NCBI GenBank assembly: GCA_035555315.1
Contig: DATMGU010000081.1
Location: 1 to 46,390 of the forward strand
Length of the DNA: 46,390 nucleotides
Origin: DATMGU01 sp035555315
Lineage (GTDB): Bacteria > Pseudomonadota > Alphaproteobacteria > ATCC43930 > CGMCC-115725
Reading direction: 5' to 3'
Under the pieces are notes generated by a model. That model was not told the origin of the DNA. It made no database searches and saw only the letters and a program-made list of their open reading frames with translations. The first letter of the stretch is position 1. The number at the start of each line of letters is the position of its first letter. Position numbers and translations under genes: made by a program. Of this stretch, positions 1-9,082 are shown piece after piece.

Positions 1-755
1 TCGCTGCCATCGGCACGGACCCAGCGCCGGGTCGTCGAGGAGCCGATCAGGACCACCGTGCGCATGTCGACCTCCGCGGGATCGACCCCGGCAAGGTCGG
101 TCAGCCGCACGGCCTCCCCCGGACGACCGACATCCCGGCCCAGCACGACCGGCGTCGTCGGCGCGCGATGGACGCGCATGATCTGAAACGCCTCCGCCAA
201 TTGCCAAGGCCGCTGGCGGGAGATCGGATTGTAAAGCGCCAGCACCAGATCCGCCGCCGCCACCGCTTCCAGCCGGCGGGCGACGATCGCCCAGGGCTTC
301 AGATTGTCCGACAGCGAAATCACGCAGAAATCATGGCCGAGCGGGGCGCCGACCCGTGCCGCCGCGGCCTGCATCGCCGAAATGCCGGGCTCCACGCGGA
401 TCGCGACGGCGTCCCAAACGGTCGATCCGCTCGCCTGAGCCTGTTCCAGCGCCTCGAACGCGGCGGCGGCCATGGCGAAGATGCCGGGATCGCCGCCCGA
501 TATCAGCGCCACCGACCGCCCCTCGGCCGCCATGTCGAGCGCATGCCCGGCACGATCCAATTCGACCCGGTTGTCCGAGGCGTGCCGCCGCTGACCGGGC
601 GGGTGATCCGGGATCTGGGCGAGATAGGGGGTATAGCCGACCAGATCGGACGCCTCCGCGATGGCCGCCCGGGCCGCGGGGGTCAGCCAGCCGGCAGCGC
701 CGGGGCCCAACCCGACGATGGTCAGGGAACCGGCTGGGCGCGCTACCGCGGTCAC
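1..755 (-). CDS. cobJ: Precorrin-3B C17-methyltransferase CobJ (3' end outside window)
   Basis: SAM-dependent methyltransferase that contracts the corrin ring of precorrin-3B at C17 in the aerobic cobalamin pathway; cytoplasmic. The reading frame opens with GTG at 755, overlapping the cobI stop as GTGA, and runs about 251 codons off the left edge without a stop. The N-terminus reads LTIVGLGPGAAGWLTP, the tetrapyrrole-methylase glycine loop. ISGGDPGIFAMA and LALYNPISRQRPWQ are typical of CobJ/CbiH rather than other Cob methyltransferases. It is the last visible gene of the riboswitch-led operon. The C-terminus is missing only because of the window boundary. The GTG start is inferred from the overlap. 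Confidence 0.93.
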   Translation of the reverse strand, partial: MTAVARPAGSLTIVGLGPGAAGWLTPAARAAIAEASDLVGYTPYLAQIPDHPPGQRRHASDNRVELDRAGHALDMAAEGRSVALISGGDPGIFAMAAAAFEALEQAQASGSTVWDAVAIRVEPGISAMQAAAARVGAPLGHDFCVISLSDNLKPWAIVARRLEAVAAADLVLALYNPISRQRPWQLAEAFQIMRVHRAPTTPVVLGRDVGRPGEAVRLTDLAGVDPAEVDMRTVVLIGSSTTRRWVRADGS

Positions 756-1483
756 GGCGCTCCTGACCGCCGGCTGGGCACCAGGATCATGGCGAAATAG
801 GGCACGGCGTCGGCGTCGACCTCGCTTAGCGGCAGGACACGCTGCTGGGTCATGCTGGCCCGCTCGATATACCGGGCGCGATCGGCGAGCCCCAGCGTCA
901 CCAGGGCCGTGCGCACCTTGGCGAAGTTACGGCCGAGCTTCATCACCGCCGCCGCGTCCGCCGCACCCAACCGGGTCAGCAACTCTGCTTCCGACAGGGT
1001 CCCGGGGATGATCGACAGCACATCATTGCGATAGGTCAGCGGTGCCCCCAAGGCGGCACTGCAGGCCATGACCGATGCGACGCCGGGCACCACTTCGGTC
1101 TCGAACCGGCGGGACAGCCGGCCGAACAGATACATGAACGAGCCGTAGAAGAACGGATCGCCCTCGCACAGCACGGCGACGTCGCGGCCGGCCGCCAGAT
1201 GCTCGGCCAGGCTATCGGCGCAATCATCGTAGAAGTGCTGGATCTGATCCTCATAGCCGAGCGGCCCGACCGGTTGCTCGACGGTCAGCGGATAGGTCAG
1301 CGGCAGTTCGACATGCGCCGCCGTCAGATGCTCGGCGGCGATGCCGCGGGCGATGCTGTGGTTGCCGTGCTTGGCAAAATACGCGACGACCGCTGAGCTG
1401 CCGATCAGCCGCGCCGCCTTCAGCGTCATCAGCTCCGGATCGCCGGGGCCGACGCCGATGCCATAGAGCCGGCCCGCCGTCAT
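752..1483 (-). CDS. cobI: Precorrin-2 C20-methyltransferase CobI
   Basis: Methylates precorrin-2 at C20 with SAM to give precorrin-3A, the substrate of CobG encoded upstream in the same operon. The protein has 243 residues, normal for CobI. It starts MTAGRLYGIGVGPGDPELMT with the tetrapyrrole-methylase GVGPGDPE loop. It also carries AVLCEGDPFFYGSFMYLF (residues about 104-121) and EVVPGVASVMACSAALGAPL, both standard for the family. ATG at 1483 lies 16 bases after the cobH stop; its own stop overlaps the cobJ GTG. Nothing is missing or unusual. Confidence 0.96.
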   Translation of the reverse strand: MTAGRLYGIGVGPGDPELMTLKAARLIGSSAVVAYFAKHGNHSIARGIAAEHLTAAHVELPLTYPLTVEQPVGPLGYEDQIQHFYDDCADSLAEHLAAGRDVAVLCEGDPFFYGSFMYLFGRLSRRFETEVVPGVASVMACSAALGAPLTYRNDVLSIIPGTLSEAELLTRLGAADAAAVMKLGRNFAKVRTALVTLGLADRARYIERASMTQQRVLPLSEVDADAVPYFAMILVPSRRSGAP

Positions 1484-1499
1484 AGGGATATCGTCCTGT

Positions 1500-2138
1500 T
1501 CATTCGCGGGCGCTCGCCAGTGCGTTGACCGCCGCCGCCGCCATGGCGCTGCCGCCGCGACGCCCCTGGATCGTCAGAAAGGCGACGCCCCGACTGTTTG
1601 CCGCCAAGGCCGATTTGGATTCCGCCGCCCCGACGAAGCCGACCGGAAAGCCCAGGATCGCCGCCGGACGCGGCGCCCCGGCATCCAGCATGTCGAGCAG
1701 CCGGAACAGCGCGGTCGGCGCGTTGCCGATCGCGACCACCGCCCCCGCCAGATCCGGCAGCCACAGATCGAGCGCCGCCGCCGACCGGGTGGTCGCCGCG
1801 GCCTCTGCCAGGGCACGGGTTCGCGGATCGTCGAGCGTGCAGATCACCCGATTCTCCGCCGGCAGCCGCGCGCGCGTCACACCATCGGCCACCATCTTGC
1901 AGTCGCACAGGATCGGCGCGCCGGCCTCCAGCGCCGCCCGCCCCGCACCGGCGAGGTCGTTAGAGAAGGCGAGATCGCCCGCGATATCGACCATGCCGCA
2001 GGCATGGATGACCCGCACCGCGATCGGCGAGAGATCGGCCGGGAAGCGGGTCAGATCGGCCTCGGCCCGGATGATGGCGAAGGATCGCCGATAGATCTCG
2101 GCGCCATCGCGAATATAGGCGGATGCCGGCTCAGCCAT
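1500..2138 (-). CDS. cobH: Precorrin-8X methylmutase CobH
   Basis: Moves the C11 methyl group of precorrin-8X to C12, giving hydrogenobyrinate. The chosen ATG at 2138 gives 212 residues starting MAEPASAYIRDGAEIYRRSF, the usual CobH length; the open frame extends upstream only through cobG sequence. His45 in RVIHACGMVD is the conserved catalytic histidine. ILCDCKMVADGV and AILGFPVGFVGAAESK are CobH/CbiC signatures. The gene overlaps the end of cobG by eight bases, suggesting translational coupling, and is followed by cobI. Confidence 0.96.
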   Translation of the reverse strand: MAEPASAYIRDGAEIYRRSFAIIRAEADLTRFPADLSPIAVRVIHACGMVDIAGDLAFSNDLAGAGRAALEAGAPILCDCKMVADGVTRARLPAENRVICTLDDPRTRALAEAAATTRSAAALDLWLPDLAGAVVAIGNAPTALFRLLDMLDAGAPRPAAILGFPVGFVGAAESKSALAANSRGVAFLTIQGRRGGSAMAAAAVNALASARE

Positions 2139-3435
2139 GGATCGCCCCGATCCGCCGGTAATACCCCGCGAAACTCTCCGCGATAGGGCGATCAGCGGCG
2201 AAGTCCTGAGCCAGCCGAACCAGTTGGTCGACAGCCGCATCCGCCGGGAATTCGCCGACGATGTCGCCACCGATCCTCATTTCATACATTCCGTTCTCCG
2301 TGCCGATCAGCGCCGCGTCGGCCGGGCCGCGCCGGGCGCAACCCTTGGCGCAGCCGCTGATATCGAGGTGCAAAGGGTGGTCCAATAGGCCCGCGAGACG
2401 CCGGGCCAACACCGCCGCGTCGGCCAAAGTATCGGTCGCCGAGGCCGCGCAGCCACGGCGACCGACGCAAGGCACCAGCCCGGCCCAGGGATCGTCGGCG
2501 CGCGTCGCGAGGCCGTGAAGCGCCAAACCGGCCGCGACATCCGCCCCATCCGATGGGCGGATATCCGGCAGCAGGATCAGCCGCCAGGGCGACAATCGCA
2601 CCACTCCGCTGCCGAAGCTTTGCGCGATATCGCCGATAGTCCGCAGCGTGACCGGCGTGAGCCGCCCGGCAGGCACGGTCGCGGCGATATAGAGGAGACC
2701 CGTCTCCGAGATCGGCCGTTGAACGTGGGAACCGGGCCTCAATGTCTTCCCTTCGTCATCCCCGCGAAAGCGGGGATGACGATTTAAGGTCTCGAGCAGT
2801 TCGTCGGCTACCGCACCCGGCCGGCGACGGACCGCATCGGTCTCGGTGATCGCCAGATATCGTTCCAACAGGCGGGCCGCCATGGCGACCGCCTCGCCCG
2901 GCCGGCACAGCAGATCGGTCGGTTGTTCACCCAGCCATAGACGCAGCACGGTATCTGATTCGGCAACCAGACCAAACGCCGCCGGCCGCATGCCGAGCGC
3001 GAACCGGCCGCCACCATCGAGCCGGAAACCCAGCTTCGCCGGCAAATGATGCAGCGCCGGCGTATCCGTCAGCAGTCGATCGAGCGCCCGCGCCAGCGGC
3101 CGCAGATCGAGGAGTTCGGTGGGATCGAGCCCGGCGGTCGGGTTGACCAGCACACCGCGCACCGCCTCGGCCGCTGGGTCGGTCTGGGCGAGGCCGGCCT
3201 CGATCAACCGATCGCGCAAGATCGCAGACCCCGCCTCGTCCAACCCGCGCAGTTGCAGATTGGCCCGGTTGGTAAGTTCCAGCGTCTCGCAGCCGATGCT
3301 CTCCGCCGCATCGGCGATGAGGTGCGCCTGGTCGGTCGTGATCTCTCCGGTCGGCAGCTGGATACGGACCAGCAGTCCGTCCCGCTCGCGCATCGGCTGA
3401 TGGATCGAGGGACAGAAACCGCGCACCTCGATCAC
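2131..3435 (-). CDS. cobG: Precorrin-3B synthase CobG, with palindromic repeat inserted in frame
   Basis: Oxygen-dependent monooxygenase converting precorrin-3A to precorrin-3B; it marks the aerobic cobalamin route. It is built like a small sulfite/nitrite reductase with two ferredoxin-like halves. LTNRANLQLRGL sits in the first half. The C-terminal cysteine motifs CVGRRGCAAS and ISGCAKGCARRG bind the Fe-S centre. I place the start at GTG 3435, where it overlaps the cobN stop as GTGA (434 residues); the open frame runs to an ATG at 3495, but that part is antisense-frame cobN sequence. Around residues 220-235 the protein reads LNRHPRFRGDDEGKT, which is the translation of a 30-bp palindromic repeat lying in the domain linker. 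The frame stays open through it. Confidence 0.93.
   Translation of the reverse strand: MIEVRGFCPSIHQPMRERDGLLVRIQLPTGEITTDQAHLIADAAESIGCETLELTNRANLQLRGLDEAGSAILRDRLIEAGLAQTDPAAEAVRGVLVNPTAGLDPTELLDLRPLARALDRLLTDTPALHHLPAKLGFRLDGGGRFALGMRPAAFGLVAESDTVLRLWLGEQPTDLLCRPGEAVAMAARLLERYLAITETDAVRRRPGAVADELLETLNRHPRFRGDDEGKTLRPGSHVQRPISETGLLYIAATVPAGRLTPVTLRTIGDIAQSFGSGVVRLSPWRLILLPDIRPSDGADVAAGLALHGLATRADDPWAGLVPCVGRRGCAASATDTLADAAVLARRLAGLLDHPLHLDISGCAKGCARRGPADAALIGTENGMYEMRIGGDIVGEFPADAAVDQLVRLAQDFAADRPIAESFAGYYRRIGAIHG
2753..2782. repeat. Palindromic repeat element inside cobG
   Basis: Two perfect 13-base arms (2753-2765 and 2770-2782, left arm TCGTCATCCCCGC) flank a four-base GAAA loop. Short palindromes of this kind are dispersed intergenic repeats in many alphaproteobacterial genomes, but here the element lies in a coding region and is read through. 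It encodes the RHPRFRGDDE stretch of CobG. The exact ends of the inserted segment cannot be fixed without homologues. Confidence 0.85.
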
Positions 3436-6400
3436 GACGCCTCCGCCACGCAGGCATCGAGCCGACCGGGGGCGGCATTCGAGCGTGGCCGCCACAAGCC
3501 GCGGCGCAGCGCCTCGCCTAGCCGGACTGCCACATCGCGCGCCGCTCCGCGATTGGCCCCGAGTAGGAACGACCAGACCGCCTCGTCACCCACATAGGCG
3601 TCGTAGACCGCCTCGAAATGCTGATCGGCGACCGCGTCGGTGGTGGCGGCATAGCCGAACAGCAGATCGACGGTCTCCGCGATCTCCATGGCGCCGCGAT
3701 AACCGTGGCGCATCACGCCGGCGAGCCATTTCGGGTTGACCGCCCGGCCGCGCACGACCCGGCCGATCTCCTCGGCCAGGCTGCGCACCGCCGGATGATC
3801 GGCGCGCGAGGTATCGGCGTGGTAGACTGGCGGCAGGGTGCCGGACAGGCGTTCGACGGCGGCGGCGAGGCCACCCTGGAACTGCCAATAACCATCGCTG
3901 TCGAGCACATCCTGCTCGCGGTTGTCCTGCGCCTGCACGACCCCGTCGAGCCCCGCCAGCCGGCGTTCCAACAGCGGCTGCGCCGCCTCGCCCTCGACAC
4001 CGGCGCCATAGGCGAAGCCGCTGTGATCCAGATAGCGCTGGCCGAGTTCGCCGCGATCCTGCCAGGCGGCACCGTCGAGCACACCGTCGAGACCGGTGCC
4101 GTAGCCGCCCGGCGCACTGCCGAATATCCGGAAACCAGCCTGGCGCGTCGCCGCCGCGCGCTCCATCCCGCCGGCCATCAACCGCGCCCGGTCCTCGCGC
4201 ACCCGCGCCGCCAGCGGATTGATGTCGTCCGGTTCGTCGAGGGCCGCGACCGCGCGCGTCGCACTGTCGAACAGGTCGATCTGCGCCGGAAAAGCGTCGC
4301 GGAAGAAGCCGGAGATGCGCAAGGTAACGTCGATGCGCGGCCGGTCGAGCACGCTCGCCGGCAGGATTTCGAAGCCGGTGACCCGCGAGGAGGCGGCATC
4401 CCAGCTCGGCCGAACGCCGAGAAACGCCATTGCCTGGGCGATATCGTCGCCGCCGGTCCGCAGATTGGACGATCCCCAGGCATTGACCGCGAGCGCCCGC
4501 GGCCAATCGCCGTGATCCTGCAGATACCGCTCGATCACCAATCCGGCCGTGCGCCAGCCCAGCAACCAGGCCGCCGGCGTCGGCACGCTGCGCGTATCCA
4601 GCGAATAGAAGTTCCGCCCGGTCGGCAGCACATCGACCCGTCCGCGCGTCGGCGCACCTGACGGGCCGGGCGACACGAAGCGGCCGTCGAGACCGTCCAG
4701 CAGCGCCGCCATCTCGCGCCGGCCGCAGGCGCGCAGCGCCGGCCGCAAGCGGGCCTCCAGCGCCGTCAGCACGGCGGCGGTCCGGGTCCACGACGCTTCA
4801 GCGGCCACACTCCCCTCGATCAGCGCCAGGCCGAGCCGTTCCAGCCGCTCCACCGTGTCGCCATCGCTGCGCCATGGCTGCTTGTCGATCGCCGCCAGAG
4901 CCGCCGGACGCGAACCTTGCCACGCGGCACCGGTCGCCGCCGCCAACGGATCGAAACCCTCAAGCCCGAGATCCGCCGCCAGGGCGCGCGGCAGGGCGGC
5001 CTCCGCGCCCTCCCCCCGGCCACGCGGCACCCGCACCAGTGCGGCCAGCAGGGCCGTCTCCTCCGCCGCCTCGGGCGCCCTGCCATAGACATGCAGCCCA
5101 TCGCGGATCTGCATCTCCTTCAAATCGCAGAGATAGGCGTCGAGCTTGACCAGGGCGTCCGGCGTCGGATCGCCGTCCCGATCGATGCCGCAATCCCGAT
5201 CGATGCCGCTCGATCGCGCCAACTCGAAGATCTGCTCGCGCAGGGTCGCGAGCCGCCGCGGATCAAGGCCGCTCGCCTGGTAATATTCGTCGAGCAGGGT
5301 TTCCAGCGCGCGCAGCGGGCCATAGCTGTCGGCCCGCACCATCGGCGGCGGCAAATGGCCGAGCAGCACGGCCGCCGCCCGCCGCTTGGCCTGCGCGCCC
5401 TCGCCCGGGTCGTTGACGATGAACGGGTAGAGATGCGGCATCGGCCCCAGCACGGCCGACGGCAGACAGTCGTCGGACAATGCCACGGCCTTGCCAGGCA
5501 GCCATTCGAGGGTGCCGTGGGTGCCCAGATGGACCACCGCGTGACACTCGAAGGCGCACCGTAGCCAGGCATAGAAGGCCAGGTATTCATGGGGCGGCGG
5601 CAGGGCGGCATCATGGTAGCGCGCCTTGAGATCGGCCCCTCGATCGCGTGCCGGCTGTACCCCGACAGCGATCCCGCCGAACCGTCGAATGGTCAGCCGA
5701 AAGCCGCCGTCCATGAAAGCCTGATCGTCCTCGGGCGGTCCCCAGGCGGCGGTGACGGCCGCTGTGACGGAGGCGGGTAGGCTCGCCAGAAAATCCCGAT
5801 AGGCGTCGAGCGTCAGGGTCTCGATACCGGTCGCGAGCTGCGCCGGCAGATCCGCCGGCTCATCCGCCACCGCGTAGCCGACCGTGCGCAACGCGGTCAG
5901 GATCGCTTGGAGGCTCGCCGGCGTGTCCAGCCCGACGGCGCTGCCGACCCGGCCGTTGCGACCGGCGTAGTTGGCCAGCACGATGGCGACCCGCCGATCC
6001 GCCACCGGTGTCCCGCCCAGACGGCACCAGGCGACGGCCAGGTCGGCGGCGAAATCGATGCGATCCGGCACCGGCCGATAGACGACGATGCCGGTCTCGG
6101 TCGCCGTGTCGAATTCGATTTCCGTCTTGAACGAGACCGCCCCGGCATGCAGCCTGCCGTCGAGTTCCGGCACCGCCATGTTCATCGCCAGATCGGCCGG
6201 TCCAAGCCCCCGCGCGCTGTCCCGCCAAGCCGCCTCGCTCGCCTGGGAGAACACCACCTGCAGGACGGGTCGGCCACAGCATTCGAGCGGCGAAGGGGAA
6301 CGGGCCTCGCCGGTACCGGTCTCCGGCGTCGAGGCGGCGAAAGCGGTGGCGTTCAGCACCACGCCGGGTGCCGTCTCGGTCAAGAGGTCGCGGACCAGTG

Positions 6401-7142
6401 CCGCCGAAGCGGGGTCCTTGAGGCTGGTCACAAAGATCGGCAGCGGGTTCACGCCCCGCGCGCGCAGCGCCGCCACCAGCGCATCGACCGGCGCCAGATT
6501 GCCGGACAGCACCGACGAGCGATAGAAGGTCAGAGCCGCCACCGGCGCGTCGGGCCGCCAGTAGGTTTGGAGATCACTGAGGCTCGGCGACGGCATGTCC
6601 GGCCAGTACAAGCCGGCATGGGGCACCGGGACCGGCTCCTGCCAGGCCATCTCCCGCCCGATAAGGCTCGCCGCATAGCCAAGCAGGCTGCGCGCGTTAT
6701 CGGCGCCGCCTTCGATCGCCAGACGCCACAGGCGCTCACAGCTCGCGACAGGCAGCGTCGACAGCTCCATGAGGTCGGCATCCGGCCGATCGCAGCCGGG
6801 CAAGGCGGCCAGCAGGATGCCGTGGCGCCGGCAGGCGAGCGCCACCTGCTCCATCCCATAGGACCAATAGCCGGTGCCGCCCAACAGCCGGACAATGACC
6901 AGCTTGGCGCGCGACACCACCGCGTCGACATAGAGGTCGACCGACATCGGGTGGCCGAGCCGCAGGATATTGGCCAGGCGCAGCGTCGGGTATGCGTCGC
7001 CGAAGCCGCGGCGGGCGAGCGCCAGCCGCGTCAGCTCGTTATCCGCCGTCGACAACACGACCACTTCGCCCGGCGTCTGGCCGAGATCGACGGCGTCGGC
7101 GCCATCATCGACGCTGCCCGGTATGACGGCGAGCTGATGCAT
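3432..7142 (-). CDS. cobN: Cobaltochelatase large subunit CobN
   Basis: Large subunit of the ATP-dependent aerobic cobalt chelatase, which inserts cobalt into hydrogenobyrinate a,c-diamide together with CobS and CobT (not in this window). The start is ATG 7142 (MHQLAVIPGSVDDGADAV), eight bases from the cobW stop, giving 1236 residues, the normal size. Family motifs are VVHLGTHGTLEWLPGKAV in the centre and VNPKWLAGVMRHGYRGAMEI near the C-terminus, related to the magnesium chelatase BchH/ChlH family. The stop overlaps the cobG GTG start. The upstream in-frame ATG (7196) would add 18 residues overlapping cobW and is unlikely. Confidence 0.96.
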   Translation of the reverse strand: MHQLAVIPGSVDDGADAVDLGQTPGEVVVLSTADNELTRLALARRGFGDAYPTLRLANILRLGHPMSVDLYVDAVVSRAKLVIVRLLGGTGYWSYGMEQVALACRRHGILLAALPGCDRPDADLMELSTLPVASCERLWRLAIEGGADNARSLLGYAASLIGREMAWQEPVPVPHAGLYWPDMPSPSLSDLQTYWRPDAPVAALTFYRSSVLSGNLAPVDALVAALRARGVNPLPIFVTSLKDPASAALVRDLLTETAPGVVLNATAFAASTPETGTGEARSPSPLECCGRPVLQVVFSQASEAAWRDSARGLGPADLAMNMAVPELDGRLHAGAVSFKTEIEFDTATETGIVVYRPVPDRIDFAADLAVAWCRLGGTPVADRRVAIVLANYAGRNGRVGSAVGLDTPASLQAILTALRTVGYAVADEPADLPAQLATGIETLTLDAYRDFLASLPASVTAAVTAAWGPPEDDQAFMDGGFRLTIRRFGGIAVGVQPARDRGADLKARYHDAALPPPHEYLAFYAWLRCAFECHAVVHLGTHGTLEWLPGKAVALSDDCLPSAVLGPMPHLYPFIVNDPGEGAQAKRRAAAVLLGHLPPPMVRADSYGPLRALETLLDEYYQASGLDPRRLATLREQIFELARSSGIDRDCGIDRDGDPTPDALVKLDAYLCDLKEMQIRDGLHVYGRAPEAAEETALLAALVRVPRGRGEGAEAALPRALAADLGLEGFDPLAAATGAAWQGSRPAALAAIDKQPWRSDGDTVERLERLGLALIEGSVAAEASWTRTAAVLTALEARLRPALRACGRREMAALLDGLDGRFVSPGPSGAPTRGRVDVLPTGRNFYSLDTRSVPTPAAWLLGWRTAGLVIERYLQDHGDWPRALAVNAWGSSNLRTGGDDIAQAMAFLGVRPSWDAASSRVTGFEILPASVLDRPRIDVTLRISGFFRDAFPAQIDLFDSATRAVAALDEPDDINPLAARVREDRARLMAGGMERAAATRQAGFRIFGSAPGGYGTGLDGVLDGAAWQDRGELGQRYLDHSGFAYGAGVEGEAAQPLLERRLAGLDGVVQAQDNREQDVLDSDGYWQFQGGLAAAVERLSGTLPPVYHADTSRADHPAVRSLAEEIGRVVRGRAVNPKWLAGVMRHGYRGAMEIAETVDLLFGYAATTDAVADQHFEAVYDAYVGDEAVWSFLLGANRGAARDVAVRLGEALRRGLWRPRSNAAPGRLDACVAEAS

Positions 7143-7149
7143 CGGCCTG

Positions 7150-8211
7150 CTAGGCGACCAGGCTGGCGGTGATGGCGACGGCGTCGAGCCCGGCACGGCC
7201 GATCACGACCAACCGACCGCCCAGTGCTGCACCACCGCGTTCGGCGGGCGACCAGAGCCGGTCGTAATGGTGTTGCACCTGACTGCCCACACCTTGCAGC
7301 AACAGCCGCATCGGCCGGCCCGCCACCGCGAGGAAGCCCTTGACCCGCAGGATGTCGTGGGCCGCGATGGTCGAGCGCAGCCGATCGAGCAAGGCGTCGA
7401 GCTCGACCGGCCGGTCGAAGGCGACGACGAAGCTGGTGAAATCATCGTGGTCATGCTCGCCCTCAGCATCGTGATGCGAGAAGCGGCTGTCGACATCGCC
7501 CTCCGCCGCCGCATCGAGGCCGAGCAGCACCGCCGCGTCGATCCGGCCCTGCGCCGTCGGCACGATCTTGACCGCGGGATCGAGCCCGCGCGCCACGCCG
7601 TCGCGGACCGATCGCAGGGTCTCGGCATCGAGCAGGTCGGTCTTGTTCAGCACAACGATGTCGGCGCAGGCCAGTTGATCCTCGTAAAGTTCCTCGAGCG
7701 GGTTGTCGTGGTCGAGCGAGGTATCGGCCAGGCGCTGCGCCTCCAGCGCCGCTGGATCGTCGGCGAAGCGGCCGGCGGCGACGGCGGCGCCATCGATCAC
7801 CGTGACCACGCCATCGACCGTGACCCGATTGCGGATCGCCGGCCAGTTGAACGCCTTGACCAGCGGCTTGGGCAAAGCCAGGCCCGAGGTCTCGATGACG
7901 ATGTGGTCGGGGGGGATCGGCAGGGCCAGCAGGGCCTCGATGGTCGGGATGAAATCATCCGCCACGGTGCAGCACAGACACCCATTGGCCAACTCGATGA
8001 TGTTCTCGTCCGGACAGCTCTCGATACCGCAACTGCGCAGGATGTCGCCATCGACGCCGACATCGCCGAACTCGTTGACGATCAGCGCCAGCCGCTTTCC
8101 CTTCGCGGTCGACAGCAGATGGCGGATCAACGTGGTTTTGCCTGAGCCCAGAAAACCGGTGACGATCGTCGCTGGGATCTTGCGCGCGCTGGTGGGGATC
8201 GATGAGGTCAT
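7150..8211 (-). CDS. cobW: Cobalamin biosynthesis GTPase CobW (COG0523 metallochaperone)
   Basis: P-loop GTPase of the COG0523 metal-chaperone family, thought to deliver cobalt to the chelatase CobN. The 353-residue protein has the Walker A loop GFLGSGKTTLIRHLL near residue 20. It also has the family metal site GCLCCTV (CxCC), the base-recognition motif VVLNKTDL, and a histidine/acid-rich stretch SHHDAEGEHDHDD that may bind metal. It lies between the DUF1636 gene and cobN. Placement directly before cobN under a cobalamin riboswitch supports CobW rather than a zinc-related paralogue. Confidence 0.95.
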   Translation of the reverse strand: MTSSIPTSARKIPATIVTGFLGSGKTTLIRHLLSTAKGKRLALIVNEFGDVGVDGDILRSCGIESCPDENIIELANGCLCCTVADDFIPTIEALLALPIPPDHIVIETSGLALPKPLVKAFNWPAIRNRVTVDGVVTVIDGAAVAAGRFADDPAALEAQRLADTSLDHDNPLEELYEDQLACADIVVLNKTDLLDAETLRSVRDGVARGLDPAVKIVPTAQGRIDAAVLLGLDAAAEGDVDSRFSHHDAEGEHDHDDFTSFVVAFDRPVELDALLDRLRSTIAAHDILRVKGFLAVAGRPMRLLLQGVGSQVQHHYDRLWSPAERGGAALGGRLVVIGRAGLDAVAITASLVA

Positions 8212-8262
8212 GAACGGCTACTCCGGCAGGCGCGGTGATGACGATGGAGAGTATCTCGGCAC

Positions 8263-8658
8263 CTATCCCTCGACGGGCAGGAGGAGAAGCGCCGGGATCC
8301 GGGCGAGGATGCCGCGACGGAAAGCTTCGGGGCGGACGCCACGGGCCAGGGTCCCATCGGGGGTCGTCAGATACAGGGCCGCACAGTCCAGCGCGTCCGC
8401 CGCGGCCGGCAGGGGATCGAGATCGCCGAACAGATAGGTCGGCTTGCCGGGTGCCGAAAACGCCATGGTGCAGGCCCGATTGCAGGCGCTCATGCAGGCG
8501 ACACCGCGCAGCTCGAACTGGTCGCGGCCGGCCCAGGAGGCGAACCGTCCGCTGAGATCGTCGAACAGCCGGCTGCCGGCACGCGTGCCATCCCGCTCAG
8601 CAACGGTGCCGGAGCGGTTGCAGGTCGTGCAGACATGGATGACGTGTGGCTCCGACAT
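8263..8658 (-). CDS. DUF1636 putative metal-binding protein, first gene of the cob operon
   Basis: Small 131-residue protein of the DUF1636 family, often encoded with cobalamin genes; its biochemical role is unknown. It has an N-terminal HVCTTCNRSG and a central GVACMSACNRACTMAF, a cysteine-rich layout that suggests a metal or Fe-S site, as in thioredoxin-like ferredoxins. I chose ATG 8658 because it follows a strong GGGAGGGGG ribosome-binding sequence; the longer frame to 8787 lacks family similarity. It is the first gene after the riboswitch and is followed after 51 bases by cobW, so it is probably regulated by cobalamin. Confidence 0.85.
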   Translation of the reverse strand: MSEPHVIHVCTTCNRSGTVAERDGTRAGSRLFDDLSGRFASWAGRDQFELRGVACMSACNRACTMAFSAPGKPTYLFGDLDPLPAAADALDCAALYLTTPDGTLARGVRPEAFRRGILARIPALLLLPVEG

Positions 8659-8835
8659 TCCCCCTCCCGATGCGCCGCGATACCCGAAAGGGTCGACAGC
8701 AAAGGGGTGCGGAAACCAGGCAGACGGCTTAGGACGACGAGGCGGCCGAACGGCGGAACGCGCGTGAGCCAGGCCTCGCATCACCATGCCGATTGCTCGG
8801 TCCGTCGGGGCACCCCGCCCGGCGGAAGGCGTTTC

Positions 8836-9020
8836 GTGTGATGGCAGGTCTCCTGGCTTACGGGTCTGTGCCGAACGCCGCCTTCCCGGTTGCCGGATGG
8901 CTTCCCAGTGGCGTCATGGCGTTCGGCTCGCCGTTCACAGTTGCGGGGGCAGCCCCGGTATTGGCCCCCCTATCGAGGGGCCGCACCGTGTTCCCTTTTA
9001 TCCGCCGTTACCGGCGGAAC
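8836..9020 (-). promoter_or_regulatory. Cobalamin (B12) riboswitch upstream of the cob operon
   Basis: Read on the minus strand, this region contains the hallmark blocks of the adenosylcobalamin riboswitch in order: GCTGCCCCCGCAACTGTGA (ending near 8935), GCCACTGGGAAG, GGGAAGGCGG, and the B12 box AGCCAGGAGACCTGCC (8858-8843). It lies about 180 bases before the DUF1636 start, with no other gene between. Such elements usually repress downstream biosynthetic genes when coenzyme B12 is abundant. A small hairpin (9001-9006 with 9013-9018) sits at its 5' edge. The boundaries are approximate. The remaining sequence to 9082 shows nothing else. Confidence 0.95.
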
Positions 9021-9082
9021 CATCGAAGAGGGACGCTAGAGAGGTGTGCTCCCGCGGTCAAGGCAACACATCGCAGGTCACA

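Noticed and set aside
5907..7172. Long 421-codon plus-strand frame opposite cobN
   Set aside because: Antisense frame produced by GC-rich codon bias; Arg/Gln/His-rich and without family similarity, while cobN is clear.
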